DNA of 50,677 nt from an uncultured Clostridia bacterium (GTDB lineage Bacteria > Bacillota > Clostridia > Christensenellales > Aristaeellaceae): positions 1-50,677 of the forward strand of contig CALVTQ010000135.1 in the NCBI GenBank assembly GCA_944362695.1. Reading direction: 5' to 3'. Shown here piece after piece: positions 18,000-27,245 of the stretch. The notes under the pieces are model-generated. The model was not told the origin of the DNA, did no database searches, and saw only the letters and a list, made by a program, of their open reading frames with translations. The position numbers and the translations under genes were made by a program. The first letter of the stretch is position 1; every line of letters starts with the position of its first letter.

Positions 18000-19031
18000 T
18001 CAATTCACATCATCGTCATCGTCCACAGCCATGCAGCCCGTGAACAGCGTCAGGTTCACGCCCATCATGCACGCCACGTCCAGCTCAACCGCCTCGCTTT
18101 GCAGCGGATAGCCTGCGCGCGCCAGCGGCAGATACGCATCGCAAAGCGCGTCGATGATCGCGGGCCGAGCAAGCGCCCATCGCCCGAGCATCATCTCCGG
18201 CAGGCTCGCCCGGCTCGCGTATGCCGCAAACCGCCGCGTGCCCAACGTGCCCAGCGCCTGTCCCAGATACGCCGTGTCCGTCAGCGCGGGCAGCAGCCTC
18301 AGCCGCGTCTTCGCCAATGCGAAAAGCGTCTCATGCGCCGCACCGCTTGTGGTCACCACCGCGCGCACACCTTCCGCCGCGTCGAGCATCGCCGCAAACT
18401 CCGTGAGCTCGTCCGCAGCCTCGATGTGCAGATGCAGCGCGCAGCCCGTGTCCTGGCAAAGCGGCAGCAGCGCATAGCGCACCGCGTTTGTGTCGTAATG
18501 CGCGAGCGTCACGTTTTTGGCGTCCGTTCTGGCGAGCGCATCGGCCATAAGCCGCGCCGCCTCCCGGTAGTCTGTGCCGTATCGCCCCGGCGCAAACAGC
18601 GCGTCGTCCGCGATGAGCACGGGCTGCATGCGCGTGTCGCCGAAAACCGGCGCGTTCGCCTGCTCTGCCGGGACGTGTGCGAAGACCGTGACGGCCTTCA
18701 TCGTATCCAGAATCTGGCGGATGTACGCCTCGGGCGTGTAGGCCGCAGCCTGCTCGCGCGCGCGGTCGAGATCCGCCGTGTCAAAGCCCATCGCATCCAG
18801 CGCCGCAAACACAGCCGCCGCATCGCGGCCCATCGGCGTCCCGGCGCGCTGCACCATCGCGTGCATCGCATCGGCGGGGTTTCCGCCCGGCGCGTCGATG
18901 GCGGCGAACAGCGCCTCCACGCCGGTTTCATCTTTGGCAGCGTCAAAACACAGCGCGGCCTCCGCAGCCTGCGCCCGCCGCACCGCGCGCTTGACGCACC
19001 GGCGCAGCTCCTGTTTATCGCTGATGAGCAT
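18000..19031 (-). CDS. Uncharacterised cytoplasmic protein
   Basis: 343 aa. I chose the ATG at 19031 (MLISDKQELRRCVKRAVRRA), preceded by GGGGGAG, over an upstream frame that overlaps hemZ. There is no signal peptide and no membrane helix. The middle has alternating beta/alpha character with HLHI and TTSGAAHETLFAL motifs, faintly like metal-dependent TIM-barrel hydrolases or uronate-isomerase-type proteins, but I cannot confirm this. The tail is unusually acidic (VDDDDDVN). It begins 13 nt after the hemZ stop and precedes the cyclophilin gene, so it travels with housekeeping genes. Confidence 0.8.
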   Translation of the reverse strand: MLISDKQELRRCVKRAVRRAQAAEAALCFDAAKDETGVEALFAAIDAPGGNPADAMHAMVQRAGTPMGRDAAAVFAALDAMGFDTADLDRAREQAAAYTPEAYIRQILDTMKAVTVFAHVPAEQANAPVFGDTRMQPVLIADDALFAPGRYGTDYREAARLMADALARTDAKNVTLAHYDTNAVRYALLPLCQDTGCALHLHIEAADELTEFAAMLDAAEGVRAVVTTSGAAHETLFALAKTRLRLLPALTDTAYLGQALGTLGTRRFAAYASRASLPEMMLGRWALARPAIIDALCDAYLPLARAGYPLQSEAVELDVACMMGVNLTLFTGCMAVDDDDDVN

Positions 19032-19044
19032 CGGCTCTCCCCCT

Positions 19045-20502
19045 TTACGCGCGCGCCTTGGCCGCGAAGGCCTCCCGCTTTCTTTCGACCATCTCGTCCA
19101 CACGCGCGATATACTGCTCAATATTGGCTATATTCGGCGCGCGGAGAATCTTTTCCTCTTGACGCATCACACATTTCGAAATTCCGCCCGCGCCAAGGGC
19201 CAGCACGCTCGTCGTCTCCTCCATGTTGTCGATGTTGTAGCGGCAGTAGCGCCCCGGCATCGCGTAACCCACGTTCTCCATGTTCTGCGCCATGTATTTC
19301 TGTCTGTATAAGTAGTACGCACGCATGCCCATCGCGTGCGCCGTCTCGCGCCCGAGATTCACCATGCGCTCCACGTCACCCTCGCGCTGCTGATATTTCT
19401 GCTCGTGGAGCTTGGAGCTGCGCTTGATGGCCAGCGTGTGCACGGTCAGGCTCTCCGGCGCGAGCTCGCGGATTTTCGCAAGCGTATTTTCAAACATCGC
19501 GTAGTCCTCGCCCGGCAGCGCGGCGATGACGTCCATGTTGATGTCGTCAAATCCGAGCCTTCTGGCGAGCTCGTAGCAATCGACCGTCTGCTGCGCGGTG
19601 TGCGCCCGGCCGATGATTTGAAGCGTCTCGTCGTTCATCGTCTGCGGGTTGATGCTGATGCGGTGGATCGGGTGACTGCGCATCATCCGCAGCTTGTCCT
19701 CGTCGAGCGTGTCCGGCCTGCCCGCCTCGACGGTGAATTCGTCGAACGCGCCGAACCGTTTTTCGATGTGGCTGAGCAGCCCGTCCAGCTGCTTCGTCGT
19801 CAGGCTGCTTGGCGTGCCGCCGCCCATGTATCCCACGCGAATCCTCAGGCCCATTTCCCGTGCCATCTCGCTGCACAGGTCGATCTCGCGATACAGCGCT
19901 TGCAGATACGGCTCGACCAGCTTTCCGTTGCCGATCTCGCCGGAGGAAAACGAGCAGTACGCACAGCGCGTCGTGCAGAACGGTATGCCCACGTACAAAT
20001 CGCACGCATCCGGTTCGCGTGCAATCAGCCCGCTCTGCGCGTCGATGATCTCGTCGAGCAGTTCAATTTTCTCATCCGTCAGGTCAAACAGCTCGGCAAG
20101 CGCCCGCCGCGCCTCGTTCCGCGTTTTGCCCTGCTCCATCTGCTGGTAGTAAAGCCGCGTGGGCCGTATGCCCGTCAGCGATCCCCAAGCCGGGTGCCGT
20201 CCCGTGTGCAATTTCATCAGCTGATAGCAGCAGCGCTTGATCAGCCGCTTGAGCCTGCGCTTGCGCTCGAGACCTTCCTCGGCCACGGCATCGCCGGCAA
20301 GCTCCTGCGCGGCCTCTTTTCCGTCGCATGTGAGCGTCACCCGCTCGCGCCAGACGCCGCCGCTTTCCTCATGCTCGTGCACGAGCTCGGCGTCGTGCTC
20401 ATCAAGCGGCGTGACCACGGAGCCCTCGCCGTAAAACAGGCGAATGACGTCCGCAATGTCGTTTGTAAAGCCTTCCAGCGGGGTGTGAATCGCGATTTTC
20501 AC
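19045..20502 (-). CDS. hemZ: HemZ-like radical SAM coproporphyrinogen dehydrogenase
   Basis: 485 aa. An N-terminal extension of about 165 residues, typical of HemZ and absent from HemN, precedes the radical SAM core with CTTRCAYC (Cys 176/180/183) and the SAM-binding GGGTPSSL. The family converts coproporphyrinogen III to protoporphyrinogen IX without oxygen, though in many anaerobes the true substrate is unproven. I chose the GTG at 20502, which overlaps the TGA of the hydrolase gene and has a GGGGG site 8 nt upstream; longer frames run inside the neighbour. Confidence 0.88.
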   Translation of the reverse strand: MKIAIHTPLEGFTNDIADVIRLFYGEGSVVTPLDEHDAELVHEHEESGGVWRERVTLTCDGKEAAQELAGDAVAEEGLERKRRLKRLIKRCCYQLMKLHTGRHPAWGSLTGIRPTRLYYQQMEQGKTRNEARRALAELFDLTDEKIELLDEIIDAQSGLIAREPDACDLYVGIPFCTTRCAYCSFSSGEIGNGKLVEPYLQALYREIDLCSEMAREMGLRIRVGYMGGGTPSSLTTKQLDGLLSHIEKRFGAFDEFTVEAGRPDTLDEDKLRMMRSHPIHRISINPQTMNDETLQIIGRAHTAQQTVDCYELARRLGFDDINMDVIAALPGEDYAMFENTLAKIRELAPESLTVHTLAIKRSSKLHEQKYQQREGDVERMVNLGRETAHAMGMRAYYLYRQKYMAQNMENVGYAMPGRYCRYNIDNMEETTSVLALGAGGISKCVMRQEEKILRAPNIANIEQYIARVDEMVERKREAFAAKARA

Positions 20503-21104
20503 GCGTACATCCCCCGTTCCCATCCGATTTTCGTCTTCATGCCGTGGCCCGGATACGCGACCGTCTTCTCGTCCAGCTTCGACAGCCTGCGCAGCGACGC
20601 CAGCATATCCGCCGCGTTGCCGCCCGGCAGATCGACGCGGCCATAGCTCCTGTAAAACAGCGTGTCGCCGGAGAACAGCACGCCGCCCGCCTGATAGCAA
20701 ACGCAGCCCGGCGTGTGGCCCGGCGTGTGCAGCACGGTGAATTCGATGCCCGCCTCGCGCACGATGTCGCCCTCGGCAAGCAGCACATCCGCCTTGGGCA
20801 GCATCAGCGCCTCGCCGATCATGCCCGCAAGGTTGAGCGCCATATCGCAAAGCGCCGGCGCGTCGAGTTCATGCACATAGAGCTTTGCGCCCTTGGCAAG
20901 CCACGGCCCGGCGTGCAGCATATGGTCAAAATGCGCATGCGTGAGCAGCACCGCGTCCACCGTGCGCCCATCCACGGCCTCGGCCACGCGCACTTCTTCC
21001 GCGCCCGGGTCGATCAGCACGCAATGCGCGCCGCCCTCCGGCCCCACGACGTACGTGTTCACATTGATCGGCCCGCCGGTCACCGTGCGAATGTCCAGCT
21101 CCAT
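20499..21104 (-). CDS. MBL-fold metallo-hydrolase (glyoxalase II-like)
   Basis: 201 aa. The zinc-binding motif THAHFDH is followed by a downstream His (HTPGHTPGC), Asp (FSGDTLF) and His (PGHG), the full metallo-beta-lactamase set. Short proteins of this type sit beside dtd and relA in many Clostridia. They are usually annotated as hydroxyacylglutathione-hydrolase-like, but the substrate is unknown. The ATG at 21104 has AGGAGG 8 nt away and overlaps the dtd stop by one base, and its own stop overlaps the hemZ start. Confidence 0.9.
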   Translation of the reverse strand: MELDIRTVTGGPINVNTYVVGPEGGAHCVLIDPGAEEVRVAEAVDGRTVDAVLLTHAHFDHMLHAGPWLAKGAKLYVHELDAPALCDMALNLAGMIGEALMLPKADVLLAEGDIVREAGIEFTVLHTPGHTPGCVCYQAGGVLFSGDTLFYRSYGRVDLPGGNAADMLASLRRLSKLDEKTVAYPGHGMKTKIGWERGMYA

Positions 21105-21553
21105 CAAAACGTCCTCCTCGAATCGATCAGCAGCGTCACCGGGCCGTCATTGACGAGCGAGACCTTCATGTCGGCCTGGAAGATGCCCGTCTCCACATGC
21201 ACGCCCGCCGCACGCAGCCCCGCACAGTACGCCTCGTACATCGGCACAGCCAGCTCCGGCCTCGCGGCCTTGATGAAGCTCGGCCTGCGTCCGTGGCGCA
21301 CATCGCCATGCAGCGTGAACTGCGAAATCGCCAGAATCGCGCCGCCCGCATCGAGTATGCTGCGGTTCATCTTGCCCGCGTCGTCCTCGAAGATGCGCAG
21401 GTTCACCGTCTTGTCGACGCAGTATTTGACGTCGGCCTCGGTGTCGCCCTCCTCCACGCCGCACAGCACCATGAAGCCGGGGCCGATCTCGCCGACCACC
21501 TTGCCGTCGATGCGCACGCTGGATTCAAGCACGCGCTGCACAACCAATCTCAT
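21104..21553 (-). CDS. dtd: D-aminoacyl-tRNA deacylase
   Basis: 149 aa, full length for Dtd. The active-site motifs are SQFTL and the cross-subunit NDGPVT. It removes D-amino acids (and glycine from mischarged tRNA-Ala) so that they do not enter translation. It lies 27 nt after relA and overlaps the next gene, a Firmicutes arrangement (relA-dtd). Confidence 0.96.
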   Translation of the reverse strand: MRLVVQRVLESSVRIDGKVVGEIGPGFMVLCGVEEGDTEADVKYCVDKTVNLRIFEDDAGKMNRSILDAGGAILAISQFTLHGDVRHGRRPSFIKAARPELAVPMYEAYCAGLRAAGVHVETGIFQADMKVSLVNDGPVTLLIDSRRTF

Positions 21554-21580
21554 CGGTAAAACCTCTTTCCGTATCGCGCG

Positions 21581-23776
21581 TTACACGCGGAAAATCTCGA
21601 TCGTATCCGACCGCTTGGCAATCTGCTTGATCACCCAGTCGAGCTCCTGCTTGTTGGCGACCTGCAATGTCAATTCGATGGTGCAGGTCTGGTTGCTCGT
21701 GTTCACGCGCGCGTTGAGCGCTGTCACCGTCACCTTCTGCGCAGAGAGATAGCCCATCAGATCGGCGATCAGGTTGTGGCGGTCGTACGCCAGAATCTGA
21801 ATCGAGCCGTTGTAGACCGATCCGGTCGACTCGCTCCAATGCGCCTCGACCCAGCGCGCCGGGTCATGCGACGGGTTGACGTTCATGCATTCGCGGCTGT
21901 GGATGGTCACGCCGCGCCCGCGCGTGATGTAGCCAATGATCTCGTCGCCCGGCAGCGGCGTGCAGCACTTGGCGAAATGCACCTGGCAGCCCGGCAGGCC
22001 CGCGATGATGATGCCCATATCGCTCTTGCCGGCGTTATTCTGCTTGGTCTGGAAGGCAGGCTCCTCGGCCACGCGCGGCAGCACCGGCACCAGCGGCTTC
22101 TCGTGGCGCTTCTGCTCCTCGCGAAGGCGCGTGACAATCTGCGCCGCCGTGATGCCGCCGCAGCCGACCGCTGCGTACATATCGTCCACGTCCGCGAACG
22201 AATACTTGCGCAGAATCGGTTCGAGATACTCGTTTTTGAGCAGCGACGGCAGCGACAGCGACAGCCTCTTGGCCTCGTAGTCGAGCATCTGCTTGCCGCT
22301 GGCGATGTTCTCGTCCTTGAGCTCCTTTTTGTAGAACTGGCGGATCTTCGCCTTCGCCTGCGACGTCTTGACGATCTTGAGCCAGTCGCGGCTGGGTCCC
22401 TTGCTGTTCTGCTGGGTGATGATCTCGACAAAGTCGCCCGTGTTCAGCGGCGTATCGAGCGTCACGATCCTGCCGTTGACCTTCGCGCCGACGCATTTGT
22501 TGCCCACGGCGCTGTGGATGCGATATGCAAAATCGATCGGCGTCGCACCCTTGGGCAGGTCGAGAATCTCGCCCTTGGGCGTGAAGACAAAGATCTCGTC
22601 GCTGAACAGATCGACCTTGAGCGACTTGATGAATTCCTCGCTGTCGCGCGTGTCGTTCTGCCAGTCGAGAATCTGACGAAGCCAGTAGAGCTTGTTGTCA
22701 AGCCCGTCGGCGACCTGCTTGCCCTCCTTGTAGCGCCAGTGCGCCGCGATGCCGTATTCCGCGATACGGTGCATCTCGTATGTGCGAATCTGCACCTCGA
22801 ACGGAAAGCCCATCTCACTGACCACCGTTGTGTGCAGCGACTGATACATGTTGGGCTTGGGCATGGAAATATAGTCCTTGAAGCGGTTGGGCACCTGCTT
22901 CCACAGCGTGTGCACGATGCCCAGCACGGCGTAGCAGTCCTGCACCGTATCCACGAGCACGCGGATGGCGATCAGGTCGAAGATCTGCTCAAACGGCTTG
23001 TGCTGGAGCACCATCTTGCGGTAGATGCTGTAAAAATGCTTGGGCCGTCCGTCGATCTCATAGTGGATGTTCATGTCCTTGAGCTTGTCGCTCAGTGTGC
23101 TGATGACCTGGCGAATGTTCGCCTCGCGCTCGGCGCGCTTCATGCCGACCTTGCGCCGCAGGTTTTCATACCCCTCCGGGTCGAGATAGCGCAGGCACAG
23201 GTCCTCGAGCTCCTGCTTGATCTTGTAGACGCCGAGTCTGTGCGCCAGCGGCGCGTAGATGTCAAGCGTCTCCTGTGCGATGCGCTTCTGGCTCTCCGGC
23301 GGCTGCGAGCCGAGCGTGCGCATGTTGTGCGTGCGGTCGGCGAGCTTGATGAGCACGACGCGGATGTCCTTGCTCATCGCCAGGATCATTTTGCGGATAC
23401 TCTCCGCCTGCTGCTCCACGCGCGAGGAGAAGTTGAGCCTTTTGAGCTTCGTCACGCCGTCAACCAGCAGCGCGACCTCCTGGCCGAATTCCTTCTCGAT
23501 GACCTCCAGCGACACGTTTTCGCAGTCCTCCACCGTGTCATGCAGCAGGCCCGCCGCGATCGTCGGCGCATCGAGCATCAGACGGGCCAGTATGCCCGAT
23601 ACGATCCTCGGGTGAATGAAATACGGCTCGCCGGATTTGCGGAATTGTCCCTCGTGTGCCTTCTCGGCAAAATGATAGGCCTTCTCCACCAGCGCAACGT
23701 TGGCCTCCGGGTGATATTTGGTCAATACGCCGACCAATTCATCCAGATTTCTGCATTCCTCCTGGATCAAACCCAT
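21581..23776 (-). CDS. relA: RelA/SpoT-type bifunctional (p)ppGpp synthetase/hydrolase
   Basis: 731 aa. The hydrolase HD domain shows LLHDTVED (His79-Asp80) and the synthetase domain has HFYSIYRKM and RVLVDT. A TGS domain (FVFTPKGEILDLPKGATPIDFAY) and a C-terminal ACT domain follow. Both catalytic halves look intact, so it should make and degrade the alarmone and govern the stringent response. It starts 7 nt after the recJ stop. Confidence 0.97.
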   Translation of the reverse strand: MGLIQEECRNLDELVGVLTKYHPEANVALVEKAYHFAEKAHEGQFRKSGEPYFIHPRIVSGILARLMLDAPTIAAGLLHDTVEDCENVSLEVIEKEFGQEVALLVDGVTKLKRLNFSSRVEQQAESIRKMILAMSKDIRVVLIKLADRTHNMRTLGSQPPESQKRIAQETLDIYAPLAHRLGVYKIKQELEDLCLRYLDPEGYENLRRKVGMKRAEREANIRQVISTLSDKLKDMNIHYEIDGRPKHFYSIYRKMVLQHKPFEQIFDLIAIRVLVDTVQDCYAVLGIVHTLWKQVPNRFKDYISMPKPNMYQSLHTTVVSEMGFPFEVQIRTYEMHRIAEYGIAAHWRYKEGKQVADGLDNKLYWLRQILDWQNDTRDSEEFIKSLKVDLFSDEIFVFTPKGEILDLPKGATPIDFAYRIHSAVGNKCVGAKVNGRIVTLDTPLNTGDFVEIITQQNSKGPSRDWLKIVKTSQAKAKIRQFYKKELKDENIASGKQMLDYEAKRLSLSLPSLLKNEYLEPILRKYSFADVDDMYAAVGCGGITAAQIVTRLREEQKRHEKPLVPVLPRVAEEPAFQTKQNNAGKSDMGIIIAGLPGCQVHFAKCCTPLPGDEIIGYITRGRGVTIHSRECMNVNPSHDPARWVEAHWSESTGSVYNGSIQILAYDRHNLIADLMGYLSAQKVTVTALNARVNTSNQTCTIELTLQVANKQELDWVIKQIAKRSDTIEIFRV

Positions 23777-23783
23777 CCCCCCT

Positions 23784-26174
23784 TTATCCTCGCAGCGCGA
23801 TCATCCTGCTCCGCAGACGGCTGCTCTCCAGCGACACCTTGCCGCTGGGGATCATCCTGTACGAAAGCGGGCTCTCGCTCCAAGCAATCAGTCCAAGCTC
23901 CCCGAAAATGTGCAGGCCGCACAGCGCCATGCTCGGGCTCATCTCCACGTCCTGCGCGAGCGACTCGAGCGTGTATTCGAGCTTTTCGCTCCTGCGCAGC
24001 GCGACATACAGCCTGCGCAGCGCATCGTCGTCGGCCAGCAGAGCGCGCATCGCGCTCGCCGTGTGGTTTTTCATGTCGGTGACCTCGATGATGCGCGCGT
24101 TCGGGAATCGCCGCGACGCCATCGCCCGCTCCGCATCGCTCATGAAGCCGTCCAGCGCCACAATCGCGCGCGGCTCGCCGGCGATCTTCCCCCAGTCCGG
24201 CGCCATCACCAGCGTGTTGAAACCGCGGATATCCTCCATCGTATGCAGCGTGTAATCCAGCTGCGCGCGCAGCAGCGCCATGTGAATGTTGATCATCTTG
24301 AGCGCTGAAATCGTGTGTACGCAAAGAAGCGTACCCTGATGCGCCGTCAGCAATTCCCCGCCGAGGACCTTCTTGGCCTCCTCCATCGTCATGCGATCCG
24401 GCATGCGTGCGGGGGTCTCGTCCTCGTTCATCGCCAGCATCCTGATGAGTGCCGCGTCGATCTCACGCGCATTCTGCTGGCACGTCATCAAAAACGCCTT
24501 CGCCGGCATGTACGCCTGGAATTGCTTGAGCTCACATTGCACGCTGCGCTTGTCCTGCCAGACGTTGATCGACAGGCTGAGCACGGCCTCGATGACCTCG
24601 GGCATACCCTTCGCCCGCTCGCCCATGCGGAAGCCGATGGCGTTGCGCATCTCGCCGCCCTGAGAAATCCGCATGCGTAGATGCGCGCCGTCCTTGCCGA
24701 TCGTGCGCACGTCCGTCGTGTTCACGCCGCGCACGCAGAATACCGGCGCGGGGTTGCCAAAGCCCGTGGGCTGCATCGCGGCGAACGCGTCGACCAGCTC
24801 CTCGGTCATCTCCTTGACGTCAAGCTCGAGGTCGTATTCCTCCGTCGGGATGAACGCCTCCGGCTCCGCCTGCTCGCGGATGGCCTGCGTCAGCCTGCGC
24901 TTAAATTCATCGACATTCTTTTTTTCGATGGTCAGGCCCGCCGCCTGCGCGTGTCCGCCGAAGCGCACGAACAGGTCGCGGCATTCGGCCATCGCCGCGT
25001 GGATGTCCACGCCCGGAATCGAGCGCGCCGAGCCAACGCACACGTCGCCGTCCTGCGAAAGCAGAATCGCCGGCCATTTGTATTTTTCCACGATTCGCGA
25101 CGCCGCCAGCCCGATGACGCCGGGGTTCCAGCCCTCGCCGCAGACGACGATCGCCCGCTCATTCTGGAAGTCGATCTGAGCGCGCACCTTCTCGTCGGCC
25201 TGCGCATAGATCTCCAGCTCCAGCTCGCGGCGCTTGTTGTTGTCCTGATCCAGCTCCGCCGCGATTTCCTTCGCAACGTCCGCCTTGCGCGTGGTCAGCA
25301 ATTCCACGCCGCGCGAGGCCAGCGCCAGACGCCCACCCGCGTTGATGCGCGGCGCCATGCGGAAGGCCACGTCGCTCGCGGTCACATGCTTGGGATCGAC
25401 ACCCGCCGATTCCATTAGCGCGATCAGGCCCGGCCGCTGCGTTGCCGCCATCGCCTGAAGGCCATATGTCACGATCACGCGGTTCTCGTCGAGCAGCGGC
25501 ACAATGTCCGCAATCGTCGCCAAGGCTGCCAGCTCCCAAAGCGGTTCGATGGCCTCCATGCCGCCCAGCGCCTGCACGAGCTTGAACGCCACACCCGCGC
25601 CGCATAGCCTCACAAACGGATAATCGCCCAGCAGCGGATTGAGCACGGCTTCGCATCGCGGCAGCTTCGGGCCGAGCTGGTGGTGATCCGTCACGATCAC
25701 GCGCATGCCCAGTTCGCGGGCGTGCGCCACCTCGTCCGGGCATGTGATGCCGCAGTCCACGGTGATAAGCAGCTTGGCGTGGCTGGCAATCTGCTCGATG
25801 GCCGCCATGTTCAGACCGTAGCCCTCGCCGTGCCTGTCCGGGATGTAAAAGCCGACCTTGGCGCGCTGCTTTTTGAGATATGTCACCAGAATCGCCGTTG
25901 CCGTCACGCCGTCCACGTCGTAATCGCCGAAGACGATGATCTCCTCGCCCTTGTCAATGGCGTCGCGGATGACGCGCACGGCCTTGGCCATGTCCGGGAA
26001 GAGCATGGGATCGTAGAGGTCGGTCTTCTTGGGATGGAGGTATCTGTCCACCTTTTCCGGCGTGTCGATGCCCCTGTCGGTCAGAAGCTCGATCAGCCTG
26101 CGCGGCACATCCAGCGTCTCGAGCTCGGGCGGAATCGTTCGTGTCTCGCGCACCTTCGGCATCATCCTGAGCAT
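23784..26174 (-). CDS. recJ: RecJ single-stranded-DNA exonuclease, long Firmicutes form
   Basis: 796 aa. DHH-family motifs are FGDYDVDG (about 82-89), the DHH in VTDHHQLG and FGGHAQAAG of the DHHA1 domain, followed by an OB fold and the extra C-terminal domain found in Bacillota RecJ. It degrades single-stranded DNA 5' to 3' in repair and recombination. I chose the ATG at 26174 because AAAGGAGG lies 7 nt upstream; a frame opening 13 codons earlier would cover that site. The upstream gap to secF holds two hairpins. Confidence 0.95.
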   Translation of the reverse strand: MLRMMPKVRETRTIPPELETLDVPRRLIELLTDRGIDTPEKVDRYLHPKKTDLYDPMLFPDMAKAVRVIRDAIDKGEEIIVFGDYDVDGVTATAILVTYLKKQRAKVGFYIPDRHGEGYGLNMAAIEQIASHAKLLITVDCGITCPDEVAHARELGMRVIVTDHHQLGPKLPRCEAVLNPLLGDYPFVRLCGAGVAFKLVQALGGMEAIEPLWELAALATIADIVPLLDENRVIVTYGLQAMAATQRPGLIALMESAGVDPKHVTASDVAFRMAPRINAGGRLALASRGVELLTTRKADVAKEIAAELDQDNNKRRELELEIYAQADEKVRAQIDFQNERAIVVCGEGWNPGVIGLAASRIVEKYKWPAILLSQDGDVCVGSARSIPGVDIHAAMAECRDLFVRFGGHAQAAGLTIEKKNVDEFKRRLTQAIREQAEPEAFIPTEEYDLELDVKEMTEELVDAFAAMQPTGFGNPAPVFCVRGVNTTDVRTIGKDGAHLRMRISQGGEMRNAIGFRMGERAKGMPEVIEAVLSLSINVWQDKRSVQCELKQFQAYMPAKAFLMTCQQNAREIDAALIRMLAMNEDETPARMPDRMTMEEAKKVLGGELLTAHQGTLLCVHTISALKMINIHMALLRAQLDYTLHTMEDIRGFNTLVMAPDWGKIAGEPRAIVALDGFMSDAERAMASRRFPNARIIEVTDMKNHTASAMRALLADDDALRRLYVALRRSEKLEYTLESLAQDVEMSPSMALCGLHIFGELGLIAWSESPLSYRMIPSGKVSLESSRLRSRMIALRG

Positions 26175-26236
26175 GCCGCGTCCTCCTTTCTCACCGGCGC
26201 TTCGCTTGGCCATATGCGTGCCGTCACGGATATGAC

Positions 26237-26269
26237 CAAGCGAAGAAACCTTGCTCGCTTCTTCGCTTG
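26237..26269. repeat. Perfect 11-bp inverted repeat upstream of recJ
   Basis: CAAGCGAAGAA and TTCTTCGCTTG flank an 11-nt loop. A third copy of the core CTTCGCTTGG lies at about 26203-26212. No T-run follows on the minus strand. It may be a regulatory structure in the recJ leader. Confidence 0.6.
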
Positions 26270-26280
26270 ATAAATAGACG

Positions 26281-26312
26281 GTAAGGGCGGGTGAATCGCC
26301 GCCCGCCCTTAC
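26281..26312 (-). terminator. Hairpin between secF and recJ
   Basis: Perfect arms GTAAGGGCGGG and CCCGCCCTTAC, 12 nt beyond the secF stop. Only a mixed T-rich stretch follows, so termination may be partial. Confidence 0.5.
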
Positions 26313-26324
26313 GCAGCTGTTCGT

Positions 26325-27227
26325 TTACGCCTTCTTGGCCTTCTTCTGCGCGGCGCGCAGGTCCATGAGCAGCGCCCAGACGTAGCCGTTGATCAGGTTC
26401 GCGGAGTAGGTGCCCGCGATGATGCCGATGATCAGCGGCAGAGCGAACTGCTTGACGGAATCCACGCCCATGATGTAGAGCGTGACGATCGTCAGCAGCG
26501 TGGTGATCGTCGTGTTCAGCGTGCGCGGCAGGGACTCCGACACGGAGAGGTTGACGATCTGCTCGCGCGGCAGCTGGCGCACGCCGTTCTTGTGAGTGTT
26601 CTCGCGGATGCGGTCGAAGATGATGATCGTGTTGTTGATCGAGTAGCCCACAATCGTCAGCAGCGCGGCGATGAACGTCGTCTCCACGCGGATAATGCTG
26701 CTGAGGATGACGGTGAAGGCCATCATGACCGCCACGTCGTGCAAAAGGCCGATGACCGCAGCCAGGCCGGAATAGAAGACAAAGCGCACGGCGATGTACA
26801 GCAGCATCAGCAGCGCGGCGATGGTCACGCTCTTGATGGCGTTGTTGATCAGGTCGCGGCCCGCCACGGCGCCCACGCGCGCGATGTCCACATAGCTCAT
26901 ATCCGGGTAAGTCTCGGAGAGCTTGGCCTCCAGCGCGTCGCGCAGCTCGTCGGTGCTCTCGTTGTCCTTGATGCGGATCTGCACCTGCGTGCCTGCGTCG
27001 CCGACCTTGGCGATCTGCGCATCGGTGACGCCGTTCTCGGCCAGCGCGGCGGAAATATCGTCGGTCGCGAAGTCCGCGCCCATCTCATAGGTCATGATCG
27101 TGCCGCCGGTGAAGTCGATGCCCAGGTTCATGCCGTGGCCGAAGATCGTCAGCACAAGCGCGATGACGATGATCGCGGCGGAAATGGCGGCGCAGGGCTT
27201 CAGGCGGTTCTTCATTTCAATCTTCAT
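26325..27227 (-). CDS. secF: SecF, protein export membrane protein
   Basis: 300 aa. After the first helix comes the conserved GMNLGIDFTGG, then a periplasmic-type domain. Five further helices include the family motif YSINNTIIIFDRIRENT. SecDF uses the proton or sodium gradient to pull secreted proteins out after SecA-driven translocation. It begins 18 nt downstream of secD, so the two are cotranscribed. Confidence 0.96.
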   Translation of the reverse strand: MKIEMKNRLKPCAAISAAIIVIALVLTIFGHGMNLGIDFTGGTIMTYEMGADFATDDISAALAENGVTDAQIAKVGDAGTQVQIRIKDNESTDELRDALEAKLSETYPDMSYVDIARVGAVAGRDLINNAIKSVTIAALLMLLYIAVRFVFYSGLAAVIGLLHDVAVMMAFTVILSSIIRVETTFIAALLTIVGYSINNTIIIFDRIRENTHKNGVRQLPREQIVNLSVSESLPRTLNTTITTLLTIVTLYIMGVDSVKQFALPLIIGIIAGTYSANLINGYVWALLMDLRAAQKKAKKA

Positions 27228-27245
27228 GTCGTTTCCCTCCTCACC

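Noticed and set aside
19032-19121. Extended start for the unknown gene at 18000
   Set aside because: The extra 30 codons run inside hemZ, and the ATG at 19031 has a good ribosome site.
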